64,000 bases of DNA, taken from Propionibacteriaceae bacterium. GTDB lineage: Bacteria; Actinomycetota; Actinomycetes; Propionibacteriales; Propionibacteriaceae. The position numbers were made by a program, and so were the translations under genes. Under the pieces are notes generated by a model that saw only the letters and a program-made list of their open reading frames with translations, made no database searches and was not told the DNA's origin. Positions 1 to 7,399 of this stretch are shown one piece after another. The DNA is taken from positions 117,703 through 181,702 of the forward strand of contig JAISJP010000016.1 in the NCBI GenBank assembly GCA_031261455.1, in the 5' to 3' direction. The number at the start of each line of letters is the position of its first letter. The first letter of the stretch is position 1.

Positions 1-453
1 TGGGGGCTGCGCTGCGTCGAGTAGAGAGCCCAGAGAGATGACACCGCTGGAGTACCCCAACTCACGCCACGACAGCGTGCGCATCGTCACGCGAGAGATT
101 CGACCAGCACCAGAGTGCATCTTGGCGGTGTCGTTGGGCGTCGACGAGCCTGTCAGAATGAACTGCCCTTTGAGTTGACGCTGGTCGATCTCATGCCGAA
201 CCTGATTCCAGATCCCAGGCATGACCTGCCACTCGTCAATCAAGCGCGGAGTGTCACCCGCTAGGAAGACACTAGGAGACACCTCGGAAGCAATCCCCAC
301 CCTGTCGTCCGTCTCCAGATTGACCTCACTGTTCGCAAACTGCCGCGCACTAAACGTCTTGCCACAAGCCTTCGGCCCGGTGACGAGGACGCCGCCAGCA
401 CCCTGCAGTCGCGCAGCAATGACCCCGTCAGTGAGGCGGTCTACGTACGTCAT
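1..453 (-). CDS. AAA_14/DUF4143-type ATPase, N-terminal part (runs off the window)
   Basis: The reverse strand from 453 is open to the window edge (151 codons, no stop). It starts MTYVDRLTDG, has a Walker A loop GPKACGKT near residue 29, a Walker B-like strand ending LIDEWQ, then a sensor-like FILTGSSTP and SGAGRISRV. These are the landmarks of the AAA_14 ATPases that carry a C-terminal DUF4143 domain; that half lies outside the window. The same motif order is seen in the complete 52949-54217 gene. The cellular role of this family is not settled and I do not assign one. Direct repeats end 23 bp before the ATG, so they probably overlap the promoter. The family is confident; whether this copy is intact cannot be seen. 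Confidence 0.85.
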   Translation of the reverse strand, partial: MTYVDRLTDGVIAARLQGAGGVLVTGPKACGKTFSARQFANSEVNLETDDRVGIASEVSPSVFLAGDTPRLIDEWQVMPGIWNQVRHEIDQRQLKGQFILTGSSTPNDTAKMHSGAGRISRVTMRTLSWRELGYSSGVISLGSLLDAAQPP

Positions 454-476
454 GTGTCACACATTACCGCACAACC

Positions 477-545
477 GGCATTTTTCCGAGTTTTCAACAG
501 GCATTTTTCGGGCTTTTCAGCACGCATATTTCGGAACTCGATGGC
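477..545. repeat. 23-bp direct repeats (locus A) upstream of the ATPase gene
   Basis: Two adjacent 23-bp units at 477-499 and 500-522 share the core GGCATTTTTC followed by TTTTCA; they differ at four or five positions. A third, weaker unit follows at 523-545 (GCATATTTCGG). They sit just upstream of the reverse-strand ATPase start at 453. A nearly identical unit recurs at 2219-2240. Adjacent units without spacers exclude CRISPR. The position suggests an operator; that is inference. Confidence 0.75.
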
Positions 546-661
546 GTTTTCGATAGTTGAGACAGCGCAACTCCCCCGAGAGCTTGCGCAGACTTACTCC
601 ATCATTGTTAGGGTAGTTTGGAGTTTGCGCCCACGCGGAACGCACGCCGAGAGGACGCCAA

Positions 662-1314
662 CTAGGCTGCCCAAATTGCGCTGATCGGAACCGCACGGTT
701 CTTGGGGCCGAACGCGAAAGTGTCTTCTCCTGTGTATAGCACTAGCCCGGCGAGCAGGTCATCGCCGATGCGTGCGGCAAGGTGGTTGATGCCTCGGAAG
801 TCGTCGGTCCGTACCGTCGCAGAGGCTTTCACATCAATGGCCACTACCTGTCCGCGTCGATTCTCCAGCACGATGTCCACTTCGACCTTATCCTTGGTGC
901 GGTAGTGGAACAGTTCTGCTCGCGTTTGCGACCAGGACAGTTGACGGGCCAACTCCATCATCACAAAGCCCTCCAAGAGGCCTCCGATTGGTCCGTCAAA
1001 GCGGCCCAACCGACTTGCGTCTTGATCTAGGACGTTTGCTGCCACGCCCGAGTCAACAAATGCGACTTTCGGAGTCGAGACGGCCCGCGAACTGAAGTTC
1101 TGTGACCATGCCAGAATCCTCTTGATCAGAAAGACTTCTTCCAATAGTCCCAGATACCGCTGCACCGTGGTTTGAGGCAGCCTGAGAGCCTTGCCCAGCG
1201 AGGCCGGGACGCCACTAGGCGGATCAGCGCCCTCATCTCCGCGCCGCGCTGAATCTCCATCAACTAAATGACGACCCGATCCACCAGACCCGCCATATCC
1301 TGCGCTAGTTTAGT
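662..1314 (-). pseudogene. Decayed DUF4143 ATPase, C-terminal half only
   Basis: The reverse strand encodes a DUF4143 C-terminal domain: TTVQRYLGLLEEVFLIKRI, then KVAFVDSGVAANVL, then the nuclease-like end with a VEVDIVLENRRGQVVAIDVK stretch. Upstream, the expected continuation (LMEIQRGAEMRALIRLVAS) lies in a different reading frame and is preceded by an in-frame TAG, so there is at least one frameshift and one stop. The N-terminal P-loop half is missing. An ATG-initiated 167-codon ORF (1165 to 662) survives but would give only half a protein. A relic of the same family as the genes at 1-453 and 52949-54217. Confidence 0.8.
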
Positions 1315-1390
1315 CGCACCTCCCATGAAAGTTTGGTCGCAATAGTTGACAAGCAGATCGTCGCGCCAACAAACCACTACGCGGCACAAC

Positions 1391-1864
1391 TTAGGGTTGA
1401 TCGATCCCTCCCTTGTCTGGAGAGCACCGCAATAGTCGATCAATGCCCTTTACAACGCCTTTGCCCAGGCCATACTTCTCAATCGCCAGACTCATGTACT
1501 GGGAACAGGACGGTTCAAAGCAGCAGTTTTCGCGCACTGCGGCGGGAGCGTACCTCTGATAGACGCGAATTGCGAACAGAGCAGTTGGCTTAGCTTGCGT
1601 GAGCCCCCAGCCGACCAGTGCCCCCATCACAAACGCAAAGCAACGGGGATGTCTCGTCCGCGAGAGGCCTAGGCGCGCAGCCCTGACGTATCCAAAGGAC
1701 ACCGCAATGCGACACAGCAACCAGTTCCAGTTGATCTCGGGGCGCTCCAACTGACGCCGATACCCCCACGCGGAGGGATTATCAGCATTCGCGGCTCTCA
1801 GAGAGTCCAGTAGGTCGTCCGCTGTTGGCTTGTGGTCGAAGGTTGTGACGCCGGAATTAGGCAT
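1391..1864 (-). CDS. YidD-like membrane protein insertion efficiency factor
   Basis: 157 residues. The C-terminal half has the YidD pattern: IRVYQRYAP, a cysteine cluster CCFEPSCSQYMSLAIEKYG, then KGIDRLLRCSPDKGGIDQP. YidD proteins are small membrane-associated factors linked to insertion of proteins by YidC. Canonical YidD is 70-90 residues; this one has about 75 extra N-terminal residues including a hydrophobic stretch (CFAFVMGALVGWGL). It is not next to rpmH-rnpA-yidC, the usual setting, so it is probably an accessory paralogue. Its ATG overlaps the upstream gene by 8 bp, indicating translational coupling. The family match is good; a standard YidD function is less sure. Confidence 0.75.
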   Translation of the reverse strand: MPNSGVTTFDHKPTADDLLDSLRAANADNPSAWGYRRQLERPEINWNWLLCRIAVSFGYVRAARLGLSRTRHPRCFAFVMGALVGWGLTQAKPTALFAIRVYQRYAPAAVRENCCFEPSCSQYMSLAIEKYGLGKGVVKGIDRLLRCSPDKGGIDQP

Positions 1865-2090
1865 CCCGCTCGAAGATCAGCACGTAGTACGTTGTTGTAT
1901 TGCCGTTGTTACCACCGAAACTCTGAAGACATCCCGTCTTTGTGACGCTGACTCTCTCAGCCGAATGATACGTCCAACCCTGCTGGGCGTACTGGTTGAT
2001 CGTCTGGCTGAACAAATTGGCCGCGGCTTCTGGCGTGGCATTACTTCCACTCACACCCATGCTGCTTGGCACGGTGATGTACTGTTTCAT
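1857..2090 (-). CDS. Small DUF4177-like protein
   Basis: 77 residues: MKQYITVPSSMGVSGS, a helix-like AANLFSQTINQYAQQGW, then a strand-rich tail ending TTTYYVLIFERDA. The layout (N-terminal strand, amphipathic helix ending in GW, terminal YYVLIFER strand) resembles the DUF4177 family, whose function is unknown. A strong ribosome site (AAAGGAGA, 7-8 nt before ATG) supports the start. The stop overlaps the start of the YidD-like gene, so the two form an operon. Identification rests on overall pattern only. Confidence 0.6.
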   Translation of the reverse strand: MKQYITVPSSMGVSGSNATPEAAANLFSQTINQYAQQGWTYHSAERVSVTKTGCLQSFGGNNGNTTTYYVLIFERDA

Positions 2091-2200
2091 CGCGATCTCC
2101 TTTGATCATGATCTACGGCCCCAATGAGTGCACAGAGACCATACGCAGAGCCTACCAAAACCCACGTCCTCGGCACACGCGTTGCACCAAGACCAGACAT
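2087..2200 (-). CDS. Possible 37-residue membrane peptide
   Basis: A short ORF, MSGLGATRVPRTW then the hydrophobic stretch VLVGSAYGLCALIGAV and a basic end DHDQRRSR. Its stop overlaps the next ATG (ATGA) and its last codons contain that gene's ribosome site, a coupled arrangement. GGAAG lies just before the proposed ATG. The frame stays open upstream to 2326, but that longer version would translate the direct-repeat region, so I prefer the inner start. No family recognised; it may be only an untranslated leader. Confidence 0.35.
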   Translation of the reverse strand: MSGLGATRVPRTWVLVGSAYGLCALIGAVDHDQRRSR

Positions 2201-2218
2201 CCATCTTCCAAAGTAACC

Positions 2219-2262
2219 GGCATTTTTCGGGTTTTCAACACGCATTCCTCTGGTTTTGCCGG
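2219..2262. repeat. Direct repeats (locus B), same core unit as locus A
   Basis: Unit 2219-2240 (22 bp, core GGCATTTTTCGGGTTTTC) is followed by a diverged unit at 2241-2262 (13 of 22 positions alike). The first unit matches the locus A units at 477-522 almost base for base. It lies upstream of the reverse-strand operon starting at 2200/2090 and about 130 bp before the forward gene at 2389. Probably a shared operator; inference. Confidence 0.65.
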
Positions 2263-2388
2263 TGCGTTGGGTTGGCCGCCCGATAGAACGCCAACCCTCC
2301 CCGCGTGATGTGAATGATGTTGACACGAAACCCGCGCGCTAGAGACAGTCGCCGCCTGACTGTAACCACGTCCGGCTAAGCTTGTGGC

Positions 2389-3666
2389 ATGGCTGCCGCA
2401 AGCTCATCGCCCAACGCCCTTAGCGCCCTTCAGGCCAAGGGGGTCACCGTTCTCAACCCCGAATCCGTCTACATTGCTGACGATGTCAGCCCTGAGCGCA
2501 TCAGCGGGGACGGGGTGGTCATCTACCCTGGCACGCGCATGGTTGGCTCGCGCACGCTGATCGGCCCCGGTTGCGTGATTGGTGCTGAGGGACCGGCAAC
2601 ACTGGATGACTGTGCGCTGGGCGCGCGGGTGCAGTTCAAGGGTGGGTACGCCACCCACTCTGTTTTCTTGGACGACGTTGCAGTCGGGCTGGGAGCACAG
2701 ATCCGCGAAGCGTCGCTGCTGGAGGAGCAGTCTTCCGTGGCACACAACGTGGGGCTCAAGCACACCATCCTGTTCCCGTTCGCAACGCTGGGCTCTCAGA
2801 TCAACTTCTGTGACGCCCTACTGGCGGGCGGCACCTCGCGCAAGGACCACTCTGAGGTGGGGTCCGGGTTTGTTCACTTCAACTACACGCCACGTGGGGA
2901 CAAGGCGACAGCCAGCGCGTTCGGCGACGTGGCGCGCGGCGTCTGGCTGCGGGAACAGCGCGTCTTCCTGGGAGGTAACGGCGGCGCAGTTGGACCGGTG
3001 CGCGTCGGGTTTGGCGTAGTCAGCGGGGCAGGCATCATCTTGCGCGACGATGCCCCAGACGATTCGATCTTCGCCTACGAGCAGCCGCTTCCACAGAATC
3101 GCGACCCCAAGTTGGACGGCACGTTCCGCCGCAACGTCTCCCGACAGATCGCCTACTTGGCCGGACTGCGGGCACTGAAGGTCTGGTACGAACTAATCCG
3201 CAAGCCGTACTTCGAGGCGGAGGGCGAGTTGGGAATCGCGCTCTATGAGGCTGCCGTCGAGCTGATCGACGTAACCATCGCGGAACGCAAGACCCGCCTG
3301 AAGGACCTCGCCCTGCAGGTGCGCCCCACCACTGAGGGGCGCAAGCAGTTGGCCGCCAATATCGACACCGTGCTCGACGCCATCACCAAGACACACGTGC
3401 CGGAGCATCCGGACGTGATCTCGGCCACGACGGTCAGCGCTGGGAAGAAAAGCTACCTCGACGCCATCCAGTCGCTGCCCTACGTGCTAGTCCCACAAGG
3501 CGAGGCATGGCTAAACGCCGTAGTCGGGGACGTTTGCCGGGCCGCAGTCAAGCCTATTCTCGCCCTAGACGTACACCCGTGGCGCGGACTCATCGCCGCA
3601 TCGAGCGCCACCAAGGGCCGCATCATCAAGACGAAAGCATCGACGACGAGCCACCGGACGCAATAG
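2389..3666 (+). CDS. Left-handed beta-helix (GlmU-like) sugar-nucleotide protein
   Basis: 425 residues. Residues ~30-215 form hexapeptide turns (for example IGPGCVIGA, VGLGAQI) and contain FPFATLGSQINFCDALLAGGTSRKDHSEVGSG and HFNYTPRGDK; the latter is typical of proteins annotated as UDP-GlcNAc pyrophosphorylase-related in spirochaetes and some actinobacteria. The N-terminal GlmU nucleotidyltransferase domain is absent. Residues ~245-400 are helical. It lies 60 bp upstream of glmM, which makes GlcN-1-P, so a role in UDP-GlcNAc supply is plausible but unproven. There is no clear ribosome site before the ATG. Confidence 0.75.
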   Translation: MAAASSSPNALSALQAKGVTVLNPESVYIADDVSPERISGDGVVIYPGTRMVGSRTLIGPGCVIGAEGPATLDDCALGARVQFKGGYATHSVFLDDVAVGLGAQIREASLLEEQSSVAHNVGLKHTILFPFATLGSQINFCDALLAGGTSRKDHSEVGSGFVHFNYTPRGDKATASAFGDVARGVWLREQRVFLGGNGGAVGPVRVGFGVVSGAGIILRDDAPDDSIFAYEQPLPQNRDPKLDGTFRRNVSRQIAYLAGLRALKVWYELIRKPYFEAEGELGIALYEAAVELIDVTIAERKTRLKDLALQVRPTTEGRKQLAANIDTVLDAITKTHVPEHPDVISATTVSAGKKSYLDAIQSLPYVLVPQGEAWLNAVVGDVCRAAVKPILALDVHPWRGLIAASSATKGRIIKTKASTTSHRTQ

Positions 3667-3726
3667 ACTGGGTGGATTACGCGTCCTGCAATACGCGCAG
3701 CATGACGGAGTTGGGTAGGTAACACA

Positions 3727-5079
3727 ATGGGACGACTGTTTGGCACGGACGGAATCCGCGGCAAGGCTAATCGCGCGCCAATGGATGCGATGACGGCATT
3801 TGCGCTGGGACAAGCGGTTACGCACGTGATCCATCCGGGGGATCGCGCGCCGGTGATCGTCATTGGCAAGGACACCCGCATCTCCGGCTACATGCTGGAG
3901 GCCGCATTGGAGGCCGGCGTCACCTCCATGGGCGGCGTCGTGCACATGCTTGGCGTGCTGCCCACGCCGGGCATCGCGTACATCACCGAGTCGATGCGCG
4001 CCGACGCCGGGTTCGTCGTATCCGCCTCCCACAACCCATTTTACGACAATGGCATCAAGGTGTTCGGCGGCAACGGCTTCAAACTGACCGACGCACAGGA
4101 GGACGAGATCGAGCGCCTGATGCTCTCCGGCGACCTGCCGTCCCTCGTGCCCGACCCCGCGAACATGGGTCGTGCCTACCGTCTGGACGACGTGCTCGGC
4201 CGCTACATCGTCTTCTTGAAGAACTCGTTCCCCCGCTCCCTGAGCCTCAACGGCGTGAAGGTTGTGCTGGACGTGGCCAACGGCGCCGCATATCGCGTAG
4301 CCCCGGCCGTCTTCCGCGAACTCGGCGCTGACGTCGTGGTCATCAACGACGACCCTGACGGCTACAACATCAACGAGAACGCAGGTGCGACCGCTCCCGA
4401 GGGTCTGGCCGCGAAGGTTGTCGAGGTGGGTGCCGAGGTCGGCTTTGCCTACGACGGCGACGCCGACCGTCTGATTGCGGTGGACGAGACCGGTGCCATC
4501 GTCACCGGCGACCAGATCCTGCTCATCAATGCCCTCTTGATGAAGAGCGAAGGCCGCCTAGCCAACGACACTGTGGTGTCCACCGTGATGAGCAACCTCG
4601 GCTTCCGGGTGGCGTGCGAGAAGTACGGAATTACCAACCACGCGGCGCAAGTTGGCGACCGCAACGTGCTCGAGGCCATGCAGAGCCTTGGCGCGGTGAT
4701 CGGCGGCGAGGATTCTGGACACATGATCTTCCTGCGTCGCCAGACCACGGGTGACGGCATCCTCAGCAGTCTACAACTCATCGCCTGCATGTTGAAGCAG
4801 AATAAGCCGTTGTCAGAGCTGACTAAGGTGATGCAGGTGTTCCCGCAGGTGCTCATCAACATCGACGTCACCTCCAAGCCGAACCTGCCCGCAGTCCCCG
4901 AGATTGCCCGTGCTATCAAAGAGGCCGAGGAAGAGCTTGGCGAGTTGGGACGCGTGCTAGTGCGCTACTCCGGCACCCAAAACATGTGTCGCGTCATGGT
5001 CGAGGGCCCCAGTCAGAGCATCACGCTGCGACTAGCTGAGACGATAGCGGATGCCGTTCGCGCCACCATTGCTTTATGA
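3727..5079 (+). CDS. glmM: Phosphoglucosamine mutase
   Basis: 450 residues, the normal length. It interconverts glucosamine-6-P and glucosamine-1-P on the way to UDP-GlcNAc for peptidoglycan. Landmarks in order: GRLFGTDGIRGKAN at the N-terminus, the catalytic phosphoserine loop VSASHNPFYDNGIKVF near residue 100, the metal loop DGDADRLI near 246, GGEDSGH near 330, and the phosphate-binding RYSGTQNMCRVMVEG near 425. AGG lies ~9 nt before the ATG. The 3' end overlaps the convergent gene by 59 bp. It follows the beta-helix gene closely and is probably cotranscribed. Confidence 0.96.
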   Translation: MGRLFGTDGIRGKANRAPMDAMTAFALGQAVTHVIHPGDRAPVIVIGKDTRISGYMLEAALEAGVTSMGGVVHMLGVLPTPGIAYITESMRADAGFVVSASHNPFYDNGIKVFGGNGFKLTDAQEDEIERLMLSGDLPSLVPDPANMGRAYRLDDVLGRYIVFLKNSFPRSLSLNGVKVVLDVANGAAYRVAPAVFRELGADVVVINDDPDGYNINENAGATAPEGLAAKVVEVGAEVGFAYDGDADRLIAVDETGAIVTGDQILLINALLMKSEGRLANDTVVSTVMSNLGFRVACEKYGITNHAAQVGDRNVLEAMQSLGAVIGGEDSGHMIFLRRQTTGDGILSSLQLIACMLKQNKPLSELTKVMQVFPQVLINIDVTSKPNLPAVPEIARAIKEAEEELGELGRVLVRYSGTQNMCRVMVEGPSQSITLRLAETIADAVRATIAL

Positions 5080-5803
5080 TCCACGGAGCGTAGAAGGCGG
5101 TCCATACCAAGTAGAGCAGGAACGCCAGGAACGGGATGTAGAAGCTGCCGGAGAAGGCTTGTATCGGTTCCATCGGTGAGCCGGGAGCTGCGGTTCCCAG
5201 GAACACAAAGTTGGTGTCCAGATAGTGGTTGATGACCAACGCCACAGCCACCCAACCGGCCAGCACCAGTGCGACTTTCCACAGGTTGCGCCAGTTGGGA
5301 CGGAACTCGCCCGCAACCAAGATCATCAGCGGATACGCCAGCAGAAAGCCGTGCGACGCGAAGCTCTGCCACGAGAAGATGTTCATAATGGGACGGTCAG
5401 CCCAGTCGGGAAACACCGCCGCGCACACCGCAGACCAGGTAGTCAGGGAGTACAACACCTCGCGACACACCACGTTGGGACGGATGGAATCAAACAGCAC
5501 CATCCACACTCCCATGGAGCACAGATGCCACGGGATACGACCCGGCGTGTACGCGCCGCCGACCGCGTAGGCGATCTGCACCACGAGGTCTAGCAGCAGT
5601 GTGATGATGCCCACGGTGAGGCGCATCTTGCGTCGCCCGTCTGCGTCCAGCCTCTTGTAGACGGCCACCGGGATTGCCACCACGAACACGCCAAGGAGCG
5701 CCAAAGCGATCAGATGAGCGGCTGAAAACAATCCAAAAGCCACACCATCGGGGATGGGTCGCTGTTGCCAGTACCAAAAGTAGTCGAACACTTGTCGCGC
5801 CAC
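5021..5803 (-). CDS. YwaF/TIGR02206-type integral membrane protein
   Basis: 260 residues with about seven hydrophobic segments (for example AAHLIALALLGVFVVAIPVAVY and PFLAFLLYLVWTAFYAPWI). The pattern PGRIPWHLCSMGVWMV, a W-x-L-C-S core in a central membrane segment, and NHYLDTNFVFLG near residue 195 match the YwaF-like family of unknown function. Convergent with glmM and overlapping it by 59 bp. No catalytic motif is visible. Confidence 0.75.
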   Translation of the reverse strand: MARQVFDYFWYWQQRPIPDGVAFGLFSAAHLIALALLGVFVVAIPVAVYKRLDADGRRKMRLTVGIITLLLDLVVQIAYAVGGAYTPGRIPWHLCSMGVWMVLFDSIRPNVVCREVLYSLTTWSAVCAAVFPDWADRPIMNIFSWQSFASHGFLLAYPLMILVAGEFRPNWRNLWKVALVLAGWVAVALVINHYLDTNFVFLGTAAPGSPMEPIQAFSGSFYIPFLAFLLYLVWTAFYAPWIIKQWWRERHPLSSQLVAA

Positions 5804-5851
5804 CCCTATCAGTCAAGAACAACACATTGTAAACACGCGCCGACAGACGCA

Positions 5852-5901
5852 GTCATCCACCCGTCCATGAGCGGATTCTGCGACTGCACGCAGAATGACG
5901 A
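5852..5901. repeat. Dispersed REP-like palindromic repeat, copy 1
   Basis: GTCATCCAC followed by a hairpin with arms ATTCTGCG (5875-5882) and CGCAGAAT (5889-5896), ending ATGACG. The same arrangement with nearly the same bases recurs at 46239-46284. It lies in the 470-bp gap between two divergently read genes. Small REP-like hairpins of this type occur in many genomes. Confidence 0.6.
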
Positions 5902-5983
5902 AGGAAGTCCTACATACCAACAGACACATCTGCGGACGCCCGGTTACATATGTGGACGCATGAGTGCTAGCATGGTGTCTTGA

Positions 5984-6184
5984 CCAAACGCACTAGCCAC
6001 GGTCGCCAATGTAGGGCAGCAAGAACAACAGGGACGGGAGCAATCGAGCTATGACACACACAACCATGTGTATGCACTCGTCCATGTGCTGCCTGAGCGC
6101 AGGGCGCTACGGAGGCTGTCGCTAGAAACTACCGTTTGGTTGTAGCCAATACCGCCGCCCGCGCACAAAAGCAGGGCGGTTTTT
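5984..6184 (+). ncRNA. Candidate structured leader RNA upstream of metQ
   Basis: Nested complementary segments over about 155 nt: CCAAACG (5984-5990) with CGTTTGG (6133-6139), CTAGC (5993-5997) with GCTAG (6121-6125), GGCAGCA (6015-6021) with TGCTGCC (6087-6093), and a small AGCGC...GCGCT hairpin near 6095-6107. A rho-independent terminator follows (6155-6184), then metQ 90 bp later. The layout is that of an attenuating leader or a free small RNA. I do not find the conserved cores of SAM-I, SAM-II, SAM-IV, SAH or cobalamin riboswitches. Structure was judged by eye. Confidence 0.5.
6155..6184 (+). terminator. Intrinsic terminator before metQ
   Basis: CCGCCC (6155-6160) pairs with GGGCGG (6174-6179), followed by a run of five T (6180-6184). 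It ends the candidate leader RNA and could attenuate transcription into metQ. Confidence 0.75.
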
Positions 6185-6273
6185 GTCTGTCTAAACACTA
6201 TTGGACACACACTCAGCACAAATGAACATGAACTAAGTCAAGATAACAACAAAACCCAACATAAGGAACAAAC

Positions 6274-7239
6274 ATGTCAGAAACAAAAGCCCCAAGCTCC
6301 CGCAGCAAACGCGGCGTTCTGCAGACAGTCGGTGCCGTCGCGGCATCCTTCGCCCTCCTGTTCGGCGCGGTCGGCTGCTCCGAGGACGAGGCCACGCCGT
6401 CCGGCACCACGACCACCACGGCTGCCAACGAGAAGGGCAGCGAGGCCAACCCCGTCAAGCTCGGCGTCGTTGGCGCTGAGGACGAGTACTGGGAAACCTA
6501 CGTCGACGCCGCCAAGGCCGAGGGCATCTACGTCGAACTCGTCAACTTCTCCGAGTACCCGCTGCCCAACCCGGCGCTCAGCGCGGGCGACCTCGATCTG
6601 AACCAGTTCCAGCACATCATCTACCTGGCTACCTACATCGCCGAGACGGGCAAGGAACTCTCCCCCATCGGCGCCACCGCCATCTACCCGCTGGGCCTGT
6701 ACTCGCTGAAGTACAAGAGCGTCGATGAGATTCCGGACGGTTCCGAGATCGCCATCCCCGATGACCCGTCCAACCAGGCTCGCGCCCTGCTGGTGCTGCA
6801 GTCTGCCGGTCTACTGAAGATCACCGGTGGCGGCTCCATCTTCTCGACGGTTGCCGACATCGACACCGACAACTCCCGCGTCACCGTCATCCAGTTGGCT
6901 GGCGCAAACACCCCGTCCGCACTGCAGGACGTGGCCGCAGCGATCATCAACAACGACTTCGTGGAGGACGCTGGCCTGAACTTTGCTGACGCCATCGCCA
7001 AGGACGACCCGAGCGATCCGAACGCACTGCCTTACGTCAACATCTTCGCGTCCCGTCCCGAAGACAAGACCAACCCGACCTACCTGAAGCTCGTCTCGAT
7101 CTTCCAGAACACCACGTCTGTGACCGAGGGCCTGCAAGAGAACTCGGGTGGCACGGCCGTGCTGCTGAAGACGCCGGTTGCTGACCTGGAGGCCTCCTTG
7201 GCTAAGGTTGTGGCCGACAACAAGGCACAGAACAGCTAG
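6274..7239 (+). CDS. metQ: Methionine ABC transporter substrate-binding lipoprotein MetQ
   Basis: 321 residues. The signal peptide ends in a lipobox (FGAVGC, Cys ~34), followed by an acidic Thr-rich linker, then an NLPA-family domain: VKLGVVGAEDEYWETYV, LDLNQFQHIIYLATYI, and IAIPDDPSNQARALLVLQ. It captures methionine (D and L) outside the membrane for MetNI. Ribosome site AAGGAAC precedes the ATG. The gene order Q-N-I, with a long gap before metN, means the binding protein can be expressed above the rest. A structured leader with a terminator lies upstream. Confidence 0.93.
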   Translation: MSETKAPSSRSKRGVLQTVGAVAASFALLFGAVGCSEDEATPSGTTTTTAANEKGSEANPVKLGVVGAEDEYWETYVDAAKAEGIYVELVNFSEYPLPNPALSAGDLDLNQFQHIIYLATYIAETGKELSPIGATAIYPLGLYSLKYKSVDEIPDGSEIAIPDDPSNQARALLVLQSAGLLKITGGGSIFSTVADIDTDNSRVTVIQLAGANTPSALQDVAAAIINNDFVEDAGLNFADAIAKDDPSDPNALPYVNIFASRPEDKTNPTYLKLVSIFQNTTSVTEGLQENSGGTAVLLKTPVADLEASLAKVVADNKAQNS

Positions 7240-7271
7240 TCAACTAGCACTAATAGCAACATGATGTAGTG

Positions 7272-7362
7272 TGGATGGCCGGTTGGGTGTTCACTGGCCT
7301 CAAGTTCAATCGGGCTTCAAGTAAGCAAGTCTGAACTCTAGCCAGACCCAACCGGCCATCCA
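7272..7362. promoter_or_regulatory. 17-bp perfect inverted repeat between metQ and metN
   Basis: TGGATGGCCGGTTGGGT at 7272-7288 is exactly complementary to ACCCAACCGGCCATCCA at 7346-7362, with a 57-nt loop. There is no T-run after the right arm, so it is not a classical terminator. A stable stem after the first gene of a binding-protein operon often protects the upstream message and reduces downstream reading; that role is inferred. Confidence 0.7.
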
Positions 7363-7399
7363 TCATTCACGTAAACCACAAGGAAGCAAACACAAACAC

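Noticed and set aside
5984..6184. SAM riboswitch before metQ
   Set aside because: Location fits, but the conserved cores of SAM-I, SAM-II, SAM-IV and SAH elements are not visible; kept as an unclassified leader RNA.
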